Assembly: GCA_964510205.1 (NCBI GenBank)
Contig: CAZEBW010000027.1
Span: forward strand, 1-44,465
DNA from: CAZEBW01 sp964510205
Lineage (GTDB): Bacteria; Chloroflexota; Anaerolineae; VGOG01
Direction of reading: 5' to 3'
DNA: 44,465 bases
Position 1 is the first letter of the stretch; each line of letters begins with the position of its first letter. Positions 36,809 through 44,465 of the stretch are shown piece by piece. The notes under the pieces are model-generated. The model did no database searches. It was not told where the DNA came from and was given only the letters and a program-made list of their open reading frames with translations. The translations under genes and the position numbers were made by a program.

Positions 36809-39800
36809 ATGAGTAAATCACTATCTTTCCAACAAGTGATCATGCGGCTCGAACATTTCTGGGACGATCATGGCTGCCTCATCTGGCAGCCTTACAGTGA
36901 GAAGGTAGGGGCGGGCACCATGAATCCGGCCACGGTGCTGCGCGTCCTGGGACCAGAGCCCTGGAACGTGGGTTACGTGGAACCCTCCTACCGCGCCGAC
37001 GATGGCCGCTACGGCGAGAACCCCAACCGTATGCAGATGCACACCCAGTACCAGGTCATCCTCAAGCCCGATCCTGGCAATCCCCAGGAGCTCTATTTGC
37101 AGAGCCTCCAGGCCATGGGCATAGACCTGAGTCAGCACGATGTGCGCTTCGTGGAGGACAACTGGAAGGCGCCTGGCCTGGGAGCCTGGGGGCTGGGTTG
37201 GGAGGTCTGGCTCGACGGATTGGAAATCACCCAGTTCACTTATTTTCAACAAGCGGGAGGCTTTGACCTCGATCCCGTTGCCGTGGAGCTCACCTACGGC
37301 CTGGAGCGCATCGTCATGTTCCTGCAGGAGGCCCGCAGCGTATGGGAGATTGATTGGGACGGAAGCCACACCTACGGCGATGTGCTTCTCCAGCCCGAGA
37401 TCGAACACTGCACCTACAACTTCGAAACTGCCGATGTGAGCCGCTTACAGCAAATGTATGATCTCTACGAAGCTGAAGCAAAACATGCCCTGGCTCACAA
37501 CCTGGTCATCCCGACCTACGACTACCTGCTCCGCTGCTCCCACACCTTCAACCTGCTGGACGCCCGCGGTGCCGTTGGTGTCACCGAACGGGCCAGGTAC
37601 TTCGCCAGAATGCGCGACATCGCAAGAGCCGTAGCCGAGGCGTATGTGAAACAACGGGAGGAGATGGGATTTCCGTGGTGTGCTAGGGACAAGGGACAAG
37701 GGATAAGGGACAAGGGACAAGGCGACATAGCTCCTAGTCCCTTGTCCCTGGTCCCTAGTCCCTTCCTCCTTGAAATCGGGACGGAGGAGTTGCCGGCAGG
37801 CGATCTTGACTCCGCTATTGCCCAACTGGAGGAAGCCCTGCCCAAGTTGTTGGCCGAGGCGCGATTGGAGCACGGCCCGATTCGGGTGACGGGCACGCCT
37901 CGGCGGCTGGTCGTCTACGTCGAGGACCTAGCCGCCAGACAGCGCGATGAAGAGGGGTTGGTCAAGGGGCCGCCGGCCAAGATCGCCTTCGACGACCAGG
38001 GGCGACCTACTCAGGCGGCCAAAGGCTTTGCCAGGAGCCAGGGGGTGGCCGTGGAGAGCCTGGAGGTTCGCGAGATGGACGGCGGCCGGTACGCTGTGGC
38101 CGTCCGGGTGGAGAAGGGGCAGCCAGCGGCCGAGGTGCTGGCCACCCTGTTGCCCGACCTGACCGCCAGCCTGCGCTTTCCTCTCGCCATGCGCTGGAAC
38201 GCCGCCAACGTGGCCTTCTCCCGCCCCATCCGCTGGATTGTGGCCCTCCTGGGCGACAGCGTCATCCCCTTCGAGTACGCGGGCGTGAGCAGCGGCCGTA
38301 CCTCGCGAGGGCTCAGGCCCCTGCGCTCGCCGGAAATCGCCATCCAGCGGGCTGAGGACTACTTCGATCTCATGGAGGCCAACCGCATCGTGGTGGACGT
38401 GGAGGAGCGGCGCCAGATGATCCGCCAGCAGGCGGACAAGCTGGCCGCCGAGGTGGGCGGTCGCATCCCCGACGACCCAGAGCTCTTGGACGAGGTGACC
38501 AACCTAGTGGAGTATCCCACCGCCCTGCGTGGCTCCTTCGATCCCGAATACCTGAAACTCCCCCCACAGGTGCTCATCACCGTGATGAAGAAGCACCAGC
38601 GTTACTTTCCAGTGATCAGGGACAAGGGACAAGGGACAAGGGACGAGGCCCAATCCTTGTCACTAGTCCCTAGTCACTCCTCCCTGCTCCCCTACTTCAT
38701 CACCGTGCGCAATGGCGACGACCAACACCTGGACACCGTGCAGCGGGGCAACGAAGAGGTGATTCGCGCCCGCTTCGCCGACGCCGATTTCTTCTATCAG
38801 GCCGATACACAGAAGCCGCTGGAAGGCTTCTTGACCCGATTGGACACCCTGACTTTCCAGGAGCAGTTGGGTTCTGTACTGGACAAGATAAAGAGGCTGG
38901 AAAAACTGACCCCTCGTCTGAGCGACGTGCTTGGCCTTTCGGAGGCGGAGACGGCAACGGCCGTGCGAGCCGCTCACCTCTGCAAGGCGGATTTGGCCAC
39001 CCAGATGGTGGTGGAGCTGACCTCGCTGCAGGGGGAGATGGGTCGGGAGTATGCCTTGCGCTCCGGCGAGGACTCCGCTGTGGCCCAGGCCATCTTCGGG
39101 CACTACCTGCCTCGCTCTGCCGGCGATCGGCTCCCCGAAACCTTGCCCGGCATCGTCGTAGGGCTGGCCGACCGTCTGGACAGCTTGGCGGGTCTCTTCG
39201 CCCTCGGCCTGAAACCCAGCGGCTCAGCCGATCCCTACGGCCTGAGGCGAGCGGCCTTGGGTATGGTGCAAGTTCTGGCCGGGGCAGGCATCTCCTTTGA
39301 CTTGGGAGAGGGCTTGCGCCAGGCAGCGGCCCTGCTTCCCGTAGCCGCCGACGATGAAGCCCAGGCCGAGGCGCTGGCCTTCATCGTGCAGCGCTTGCGA
39401 GTGTGGCTTCTCGACCAGGGCTTCCGCTACGACCTGGTGGACGCCGTGCTGGCCGAGCGCGGCCACGATCCGTACCTGGCTTATCGAACCGTGCAGGAGT
39501 TTGCCCCCTGGGTCGAGCGCGACGATTGGGAAGACTTGCTCAACGCCTATGCCCGCTGTGTGCGCATCGTGCGCGACTTCGAAGCGGAGTTTGAGCTGCG
39601 GCCAAACCAATTCGTCGAGCCCTCCACCCAGCGTCTCTACCAAGCATACCTGGTCTGCCGGGAAAAAGTGGGACCCGAGAGCGACATCAACACGCTGTTC
39701 GCCGCCTTCCAGCCGATGGTGGCGCCCATCACCGCCTTCTTCGACGACGTGCTGGTCATGGCCGAGGACCAGGTACTTCGAGGGAACCGCCTGGCCCTCC

Positions 39801-39862
39801 TGCAGCGCATCGCCGCCTTGACGGACGGGATCGTGGATTTGACCAAGGTGGAGGGATTCTAG
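36809..39862 (+). CDS. glyQS: Glycine-tRNA ligase, fused alpha and beta chains
   Basis: The 1017-residue protein joins the alpha chain (about 1-290; SFQQVIMRLEHFWDDHGCLIWQPY, EPSYRADDGRYGENPNRMQ, GGFDLDPVAVELTYGLERI) to the beta chain (from about 320; LLEIGTEELPAGDL, RRLVVYVEDLA, and the C-terminal DALR-type tail). The tetrameric bacterial enzyme normally has two genes, but fused forms occur in some lineages (chlamydiae, for example). The linker at about 292-321 is a translated GGGACAAG array (ARDKGQGIRDKGQG, SPLSLVPSPF); a second insertion at about 602-626 interrupts the conserved YFITVRNGD region. Both keep frame. GAGGAGA precedes the start. Confidence 0.93.
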   Translation: MSKSLSFQQVIMRLEHFWDDHGCLIWQPYSEKVGAGTMNPATVLRVLGPEPWNVGYVEPSYRADDGRYGENPNRMQMHTQYQVILKPDPGNPQELYLQSLQAMGIDLSQHDVRFVEDNWKAPGLGAWGLGWEVWLDGLEITQFTYFQQAGGFDLDPVAVELTYGLERIVMFLQEARSVWEIDWDGSHTYGDVLLQPEIEHCTYNFETADVSRLQQMYDLYEAEAKHALAHNLVIPTYDYLLRCSHTFNLLDARGAVGVTERARYFARMRDIARAVAEAYVKQREEMGFPWCARDKGQGIRDKGQGDIAPSPLSLVPSPFLLEIGTEELPAGDLDSAIAQLEEALPKLLAEARLEHGPIRVTGTPRRLVVYVEDLAARQRDEEGLVKGPPAKIAFDDQGRPTQAAKGFARSQGVAVESLEVREMDGGRYAVAVRVEKGQPAAEVLATLLPDLTASLRFPLAMRWNAANVAFSRPIRWIVALLGDSVIPFEYAGVSSGRTSRGLRPLRSPEIAIQRAEDYFDLMEANRIVVDVEERRQMIRQQADKLAAEVGGRIPDDPELLDEVTNLVEYPTALRGSFDPEYLKLPPQVLITVMKKHQRYFPVIRDKGQGTRDEAQSLSLVPSHSSLLPYFITVRNGDDQHLDTVQRGNEEVIRARFADADFFYQADTQKPLEGFLTRLDTLTFQEQLGSVLDKIKRLEKLTPRLSDVLGLSEAETATAVRAAHLCKADLATQMVVELTSLQGEMGREYALRSGEDSAVAQAIFGHYLPRSAGDRLPETLPGIVVGLADRLDSLAGLFALGLKPSGSADPYGLRRAALGMVQVLAGAGISFDLGEGLRQAAALLPVAADDEAQAEALAFIVQRLRVWLLDQGFRYDLVDAVLAERGHDPYLAYRTVQEFAPWVERDDWEDLLNAYARCVRIVRDFEAEFELRPNQFVEPSTQRLYQAYLVCREKVGPESDINTLFAAFQPMVAPITAFFDDVLVMAEDQVLRGNRLALLQRIAALTDGIVDLTKVEGF
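37683..37772. repeat. GGGACAAG/CCCTAGTC inverted array in the glyQS linker
   Basis: Four to five GGGACAAG/GGGATAAG units are followed by CCTAGTCCCTTGTCCCT-type units in the opposite orientation. It is in frame exactly at the alpha/beta junction. Confidence 0.9.
38613..38690. repeat. GGGACAAG/CCCTAGTC inverted array within the beta half of glyQS
   Basis: GGGACAAGGGACAAGGGAC units, then TTGTCACTAGTCCCTAGTC units inverse. It is translated IRDKGQGTRDEAQ and LSLVPSHSSL between KKHQRYFPV and YFITVRN, a normally continuous conserved block. Confidence 0.9.
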
Positions 39863-39864
39863 CC

Positions 39865-39893
39865 TTGCCAAAATCGGCCGATGGGGATATAAT
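39865..39893 (+). promoter_or_regulatory. Promoter of the antitoxin-Doc operon
   Basis: TTGCCA (39865-39870), 17 bases, TATAAT (39888-39893), immediately after glyQS. The antitoxin starts at 39912 behind AGGAGG. Confidence 0.7.
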
Positions 39894-39911
39894 TCAGGTC
39901 AGGAGGTAGCG

Positions 39912-40139
39912 ATGACGAGTGTGGTGGTGAAAAGAGACAAGTTGCCATCGGACATGCTGGAGTGGTTGGAGACCGAAGGGCTTGACCAGAGCAAAGCCAT
40001 CGCGGTAATACTTACCTTTGATGGGAGGAAAGACCTCATCGTACAGCGATTGGGAGATGTTGATCCGACAATGATGGCGCGCGTGCGTGCCGCTTCAGCA
40101 CGGTATCACTCAGCTCTAGAACGATTAGCCGACTCTTGA
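39912..40139 (+). CDS. Small antitoxin-like protein upstream of Doc
   Basis: The 75-residue protein (MTSVVVKRDKLPSDMLEWL start) lies directly before a Doc-type toxin, with its TGA overlapping the toxin's TTG start. No Phd/AbrB or RHH motif is recognised with confidence, but size, order and coupling fit an antitoxin that holds the toxin inactive and represses its promoter. Confidence 0.7.
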   Translation: MTSVVVKRDKLPSDMLEWLETEGLDQSKAIAVILTFDGRKDLIVQRLGDVDPTMMARVRAASARYHSALERLADS

Positions 40140-40537
40140 CCGTGGAAGTCCGCTACCTTTCCGCCAATGAGGTCTTGCTCATTCACGACCACGCCATCCG
40201 CGAATTCGGCGGCTCTTTGGGCCTGATAAGTCCTGGGCAACTGGAAGCTTCTATCGCGGCGCCGCGCCAGACGATGTTTGGCCAGGAATTGTATCCCGAC
40301 CTTTTTTCGAAGGCGACCATCCTGTTCTATTTGCTCGTCAAGAACCACGCCTTCGTTGATGGCAACAAGCGAACGGCCGCTCTCGCTTTGATCGAGTTCT
40401 TAGAACGCAACGGCTACACCATCAGCGCCACTAACGACGAGCTCTACCAATTCACCCTTGACGTAGCCTCCTCCATCTTGAGCAAGGAGGAGGTTGAAAT
40501 GTGGATCAGGGATAAGGCAATCAAACTAGCCTCGTGA
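40136..40537 (+). CDS. doc: Fic/Doc family toxin
   Basis: The 133-residue Doc-type protein has the Fic motif HAFVDGNKRTAA with His71, Asp75, Asn77, Lys78 and Arg79, an intact HxFx(D)GNKR catalytic loop. Doc phosphorylates elongation factor EF-Tu and halts translation until an antitoxin neutralises it. The TTG start overlaps the upstream stop; GTG at 40142 is an alternative. The C-terminal helix (DVASSILSKEEVEMWIRDKAIKL) is normal. It sits with its antitoxin between glyQS and ppdK, suggesting a recent insertion. Confidence 0.9.
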   Translation: MTVEVRYLSANEVLLIHDHAIREFGGSLGLISPGQLEASIAAPRQTMFGQELYPDLFSKATILFYLLVKNHAFVDGNKRTAALALIEFLERNGYTISATNDELYQFTLDVASSILSKEEVEMWIRDKAIKLAS

Positions 40538-40615
40538 TCCACCATCTTAATTCAGAAGAAAAAGTGTAAAGAAAGCCTTTGGGCTATCACAAAAACTTAG
40601 GAGGTTTCAATAACC

Positions 40616-43432
40616 ATGACGAAGAAGTGGGTCTACCTGTTTGAAGAGGGCAGCAGAGACATGCGCGATCTGTTGGGCGGGAAGGGGGCAAATCTGAGCG
40701 AGATGACAAACGTCGGGTTGCCCGTCCCCCCCGGCTTTGTCGTTACCACCGAAGCCTGCAATGCCTATTTCGACGCTGGCAAGCAGTTGCCCGAAGGACT
40801 GTGGGAGCAGGTGCTGGAGGCGACGAAAGCAGTCGAAAAAAAGGCCGGCAAGAAGCTCGGCGATCCGGCCAATCCGCTGCTCGTCTCCTGCCGCTCTGGG
40901 GGGCGCGTCTCCATGCCAGGCATGATGGACACCGTGCTCAACATCGGCCTCAACGCCGACACGCTCCGCGGTCTGGCCGACCTCACCGGCAACGAACGCT
41001 TCGCCTGGGACGCCTACCGCCGTCTCATCCAGATGTTCGGCAACATCGTCAAGGGCGTGGATCGCCAGGCCTTCGAGCGCATTCTGGAAGATTACAAGGC
41101 CAAGACCGAAGGCGGCAAGGACACCGATCTGACCACCGAGATGCTGAAAGATGTGGTCAAAGACTTCAAAGCGCTGTACAAGAAGAAGTTGGGTGAGGAC
41201 TTCCCCGACGATCCCTACGAGCAAATGCGCCAGGCCACTGCCGCCGTTTTCGACTCCTGGTTCGGGGCGCCGGCCATGTCCTACCGCAACGCCGAGGGTC
41301 TAGCCCACGACTGGGGCACCGCAGTCAACGTGGTGACCATGGTCTTTGGCAACATGGGCGCCGACAGCGGCACGGGCGTGGCCTTTACCCGCGACCCGTC
41401 CACCGGCGAAAAAGAACTCTACGGAGAGTATCTGCTGAACGCCCAGGGCGAGGACGTCGTGGCCGGCATCCGCACACCACATCCTATCTCTGATCTGGCC
41501 GAACAGATGCCGGAGATCTATGAAGAGTTTGTAGAAATCTGCAACCGTCTGGAGCAGCACTACCGAGACGTCCAGGACGTGGAGTTCACCATCGAGCGGG
41601 GCAAGCTGTGGATGCTTCAGACCCGCACGGGCAAGCGCACTGCGACGGCGGCCGTCAAGATCGCAGTGGACATGGTCAAAGAGGGCCTGATCACCAAGGA
41701 AGAAGCGTTGATGCGACTGACGCCGTCACAAGTGGATCAGTTCCTGCATCCCCGATTCGATCCCGAGGCCAAGTTGAAAGCTGAAGAGGAAGGCGACCTA
41801 TTGGCAGTGGGACTCAACGCTTCCCCAGGCGCGGCCACTGGCATGGCTATCTTCGATGCCAATACGGCCGAGGAGCGGGGCAAGGCTGGCGAAGCAGTGA
41901 TCTTAGTGCGGCCCGAAACCAACCCCGAAGACATTCACGGTATGGTGAAGGCCCAGGGCATCCTTACCCAGCACGGAGGGATGACGTCGCACGCTGCGGT
42001 TGTGGCCCGTGGGTGGGGCAAGCCCTGCGTGGCTGGCTGCGAAGCGATTAAGATCAACCTGGATGCCCGCCAGTTCAAGGCCAAGGGCAAAGAGATCAAA
42101 GAGGGCGACTTCATCTCCGTGGATGGCTCCACAGGCGAGGTCTTCGCCGGCAGCCTCCCCACTATTGACCCCCAATTCGAAGAAGAGCACAACCTGATCA
42201 CTTTGTTAGGGTGGGCCGACGAGGCCCGTAAGCTGGGCGTGTGGACCAACGCTGACAACCCTCAGGACGCCGCCCGCGCTCGCACCTTCGGAGCTGAAGG
42301 CATCGGCCTATGCCGCACCGAGCACATGTTCTTCGACCAAGAGGGCGAAGAAGCAAGCCGGCGAGAAATCGTGGTAGCGATGATCCTGAACTCAAGGGAA
42401 GCGGTGCCCCTGGAAACCGAACTGGTCCGACTCCAGAATGAGCTGGCAGCCAACCCCGATGATGAGGAAATCCGCGAGAAATTGGAGAAAGCAAGGCAGG
42501 CAGCCGACGCCTCCCCAGCCGTACAGAGGTATCGAAAGAACCTAGAAGACCTGCTTCCCTTCCAGCGAAAGGACTTCGAGGGCATCTTCCGCGCCATGGA
42601 CAGCTATCCAGTCATCATCCGGCTGATTGACCCGCCCATGCACGAGTTCCTGCCCCCGCGCGAGGAGCTGATCGAGGAAGTCACCCGCCTGCGCTGCAGC
42701 GGCCAGAACCCGCAGGAACTGGCCGAGAAAGAGGAGATGCTCCAAGTGGTCAACGCCATGTGGGAGGTCAACCCCATGCTGGGGCTGCGTGGCTGCCGCG
42801 CCGGGCTGATGTACCAGGGCCTGACCGAGATGCAGACGCGAGCCATCGCCGAAGCGGCCTGCAACGTAGCCCAAGAAGGCGTGGACGTGCATCCAGAGAT
42901 CATGATCCCCTTGACATCCGAAGTGAACGAACTGCGCATCGAGCGAGAGAAGCTGGAGAAGGTAACCAAGGATGTGATGGCAGAGAAGGGCATCACCGTG
43001 GACTGCAAAATCGGCACCATGATCGAGATCCCCCGTGCGGCCATCACCGCCGACAAAGTGGCCGAGTACGCCGATTTCTTCTCCTTCGGCACCAACGACC
43101 TAACCCAGATGACCTACGGCATTTCCCGCGACGACGCCGAGGGCAAGTTCCTGCTGGATTACGTGGAGCGCGGTATCCTGCCTAACAATCCCTTCGAGGT
43201 GCTGGACCGGGAAGGCGTGGGCGTGCTGATGAAGATGTGCGTGGAGAAAGGCCGCGCCACCAAGCCCGATCTGGAAGTCGGCATCTGCGGGGAGCACGGC
43301 GGCGAGCCCAGCTCAGTGGAGTTCTGCCACATCATCGGCCTCAACTACGTCTCTTGCTCGCCCTTCCGTGTGCCTGTTGCCCGGCTGGCGGCAGCCCAGG
43401 CGGCGATGCAACACGAATATGGGCGTAAGTAG
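40616..43432 (+). CDS. ppdK: Pyruvate phosphate dikinase
   Basis: The 938-residue enzyme interconverts pyruvate, ATP and phosphate with phosphoenolpyruvate, AMP and pyrophosphate, a pivot of anaerobic glycolysis/gluconeogenesis. Domains: ATP-grasp (LLGGKGANLSEM; SCRSGGRVSMPGMMDTVLN; GADSGTGVAFTRDPSTG), the swivelling phosphohistidine domain with His459 in GGMTSHAAVVARG, and the C-terminal TIM barrel with RTEHMFF, GTNDLTQMTYG and EVGICGEHGGEPSSVEF containing the catalytic Cys. GGAGG precedes the ATG. No regulatory RP gene is nearby. Confidence 0.95.
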   Translation: MTKKWVYLFEEGSRDMRDLLGGKGANLSEMTNVGLPVPPGFVVTTEACNAYFDAGKQLPEGLWEQVLEATKAVEKKAGKKLGDPANPLLVSCRSGGRVSMPGMMDTVLNIGLNADTLRGLADLTGNERFAWDAYRRLIQMFGNIVKGVDRQAFERILEDYKAKTEGGKDTDLTTEMLKDVVKDFKALYKKKLGEDFPDDPYEQMRQATAAVFDSWFGAPAMSYRNAEGLAHDWGTAVNVVTMVFGNMGADSGTGVAFTRDPSTGEKELYGEYLLNAQGEDVVAGIRTPHPISDLAEQMPEIYEEFVEICNRLEQHYRDVQDVEFTIERGKLWMLQTRTGKRTATAAVKIAVDMVKEGLITKEEALMRLTPSQVDQFLHPRFDPEAKLKAEEEGDLLAVGLNASPGAATGMAIFDANTAEERGKAGEAVILVRPETNPEDIHGMVKAQGILTQHGGMTSHAAVVARGWGKPCVAGCEAIKINLDARQFKAKGKEIKEGDFISVDGSTGEVFAGSLPTIDPQFEEEHNLITLLGWADEARKLGVWTNADNPQDAARARTFGAEGIGLCRTEHMFFDQEGEEASRREIVVAMILNSREAVPLETELVRLQNELAANPDDEEIREKLEKARQAADASPAVQRYRKNLEDLLPFQRKDFEGIFRAMDSYPVIIRLIDPPMHEFLPPREELIEEVTRLRCSGQNPQELAEKEEMLQVVNAMWEVNPMLGLRGCRAGLMYQGLTEMQTRAIAEAACNVAQEGVDVHPEIMIPLTSEVNELRIEREKLEKVTKDVMAEKGITVDCKIGTMIEIPRAAITADKVAEYADFFSFGTNDLTQMTYGISRDDAEGKFLLDYVERGILPNNPFEVLDREGVGVLMKMCVEKGRATKPDLEVGICGEHGGEPSSVEFCHIIGLNYVSCSPFRVPVARLAAAQAAMQHEYGRK

Positions 43433-43458
43433 GCAAATGCTGGGGTGAAACAATGACC

Positions 43459-43500
43459 AAACGGTGGCAGTCCCTGTTGACGTGGGGGCTGCCACCGTTT
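43459..43500 (+). terminator. Terminator of ppdK
   Basis: AAACGGTGGCAG (43459-43470) pairs perfectly with CTGCCACCGTTT (43489-43500) around an 18-base loop, followed by TTTCGCTT. It is 26 bases after the ppdK stop. Confidence 0.75.
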
Positions 43501-43514
43501 CGCTTGATGTCAGT

Positions 43515-43543
43515 TTGCTTTAGCACGTTGTTTGTGATAAAAT
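43515..43543 (+). promoter_or_regulatory. Promoter of dnaG, predicted to give a leaderless or near-leaderless mRNA
   Basis: TTGCTT (43515-43520), 17 bases, TAAAAT (43538-43543). A start about seven bases downstream falls on or just before the ATG at 43551; no Shine-Dalgarno site is visible. Confidence 0.65.
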
Positions 43544-43550
43544 ATCCACT

Positions 43551-44432
43551 ATGAGCGCGGTTGACGAAATCAAGCAAAGACTAGACATCGTCGAGGTGAT
43601 CTCCAGCTACGTCACCCTGAAGAAGGCAGGGCGAAACTACAAGGGCCTCTGCCCCTTCCACGCCGAGAAGACGCCCTCCTTCGTGGTCTTCCCAGATACC
43701 CAGAGCTGGCACTGCTTTGGGGCCTGCGGCACGGGAGGCGACGTCTTCAGCTTCATTGAGCAGCAGGAGAACCTGGACTTCCCCGGTGCGCTGCGCCTCC
43801 TGGCCCGGCGGGCGGGGGTGAGCCTGAAGCCCCGAACCGAAGCCGACGCAGCCCAAGATAAGCTCAAGAAACGGCTGCACGAAATCAACGAGAGAGCCGC
43901 CGAGTATTTCCACAACTTGCTCCTGAATTCGACCGAGGGCCAGACGGCCCGCAACTATCTCTCCCAGCGTGAGATCAACCGAGAGACCCTCAGCAGATTC
44001 CAGTTGGGCTACGCCCTGGACGACTGGCAGGCCCTGAGCGACTATCTGCAAGGGCGGGGATACAAACCAGACGACCTCCTGACGGCGGGGTTGATTATCG
44101 AACGCGAGGGCGGCGGCCACTACGACCGCTTTCGGGGACGACTGATCATTCCCATCCGCGACGAGCGGGGCGGGGTGGTGGGTTTTGGGGCCAGGGCGCT
44201 GGATGATTCCCCCCCCAAGTACATCAACTCACCTCAGACCCCCGCCTTCGACAAGAGCACCCTCCTCTTTGGCCTAGACCTGGCCAAAGGGACCATCCGC
44301 CGTGAGGGGCTGGCCGTCATCGCCGAGGGCTACATGGACGTACTGACGGCCCATCAGCACGGCATAACCAACGTGGTGGCTTCCATGGGCACCGCTCTGA
44401 CCGAGACCCCCCCAAAGCCGCCGGGGCCATGA
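43551..44432 (+). CDS. dnaG: DNA primase, incomplete at the window end
   Basis: The N-terminal zinc ribbon (GLCPFHAEKTPSF, then CFGACGTGGDVF) and the primase core (LLARRAGVSL, RLIIPIRDERGGVVGFGAR, PKYINSPQTPAFDKS) are clear. The TOPRIM motif EGYMDVLTAHQHGI is present, followed by VVASMGTALTE. From there the sequence becomes TPPKPPGP and stops at TGA 44430-44432, where the normal protein continues with the DxD part of TOPRIM, a helicase-binding domain and some 300 more residues. A run of seven C at about 44405-44411 marks the break. Window or contig end, a frameshift, or a real truncation would look alike. A truncated DnaG would not be functional, so a contig-end artefact is likeliest. Confidence 0.85.
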   Translation: MSAVDEIKQRLDIVEVISSYVTLKKAGRNYKGLCPFHAEKTPSFVVFPDTQSWHCFGACGTGGDVFSFIEQQENLDFPGALRLLARRAGVSLKPRTEADAAQDKLKKRLHEINERAAEYFHNLLLNSTEGQTARNYLSQREINRETLSRFQLGYALDDWQALSDYLQGRGYKPDDLLTAGLIIEREGGGHYDRFRGRLIIPIRDERGGVVGFGARALDDSPPKYINSPQTPAFDKSTLLFGLDLAKGTIRREGLAVIAEGYMDVLTAHQHGITNVVASMGTALTETPPKPPGP

Positions 44433-44465
44433 AGCCCTCATTCTCATTCATGAAAGACGGAAACA

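Overview
This window looks like a piece of an uncultured, anaerobic-leaning member of the Chloroflexota (Anaerolineae-like). The inference rests on secreted proteins with Thr-Pro linkers and a 'YLPLI' motif, a fused GlyQ-GlyS, a divergent set of YgeW/YgfK/SsnA genes, moderately high GC, and an exceptional load of short palindromic repeats. No rRNA, tRNA, IS transposase or CRISPR array was seen. Taxonomy is inference and was not tested.

Layout. 1-137 is the tail of an HD-GYP protein. 238-2940 (minus) holds two paralogous YgeW/ornithine-type carbamoyltransferases separated by a four-helix-bundle (S23/IVP) gene that is bracketed by inverted short tandem arrays. 3214-10692 is a mixed region: RNase Z, free-Met-R-sulfoxide reductase, a membrane-anchored gluzincin-type peptidase, a small zinc-ribbon protein, a secreted protein split by one in-frame TGA, a LysM lipoprotein, an ATPase-TOPRIM (DUF3226-like) pair and a small excisionase-type HTH protein. 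10853-16449 (minus) is an ssnA-nif3-ygfK operon. Together with the carbamoyltransferases it recalls the enterobacterial ygeW-ygfK-ssnA locus tied to anaerobic purine/urate breakdown. 16675-21334 (minus) carries a secreted GH-A-like glycosidase, an antitoxin-PIN pair and recJ. 21728-25326 (plus) carries an SCP2 protein, a diacylglycerol-kinase-type lipid kinase, an MTA/SAH-deaminase-type amidohydrolase and a secreted protein.

25347-31832 is an accessory island: a giant single-chain type IIG restriction-methyltransferase, TcmP, its three-Cys-motif (DUF5131/Gp37-Gp68) partner, and a deletion-fusion remnant of a small protein and an aspartic protease. Then come glmU-cdd, a MazG-like gene, recO, a second ATPase-TOPRIM-like (DUF4276) pair, fused glyQS, an antitoxin-Doc module, ppdK, and the start of dnaG, which is cut or frame-disrupted at the window end.

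The most unusual theme is repeats that have entered coding sequence. At least five families of short palindromic elements occur. Copies lie in frame inside carbamoyltransferase 1, ygfK (twice), ssnA (twice) and glyQS (twice), and others form the C-termini of the peptidase, the glycosidase, RNase Z and the four-helix-bundle protein. A separate class forms two-hairpin cruciforms between genes. The best candidates for an undescribed system are the four-helix-bundle cassette with inverted arrays (reminiscent of 23S rRNA intervening sequences) and the restriction enzyme-TcmP-three-Cys island.
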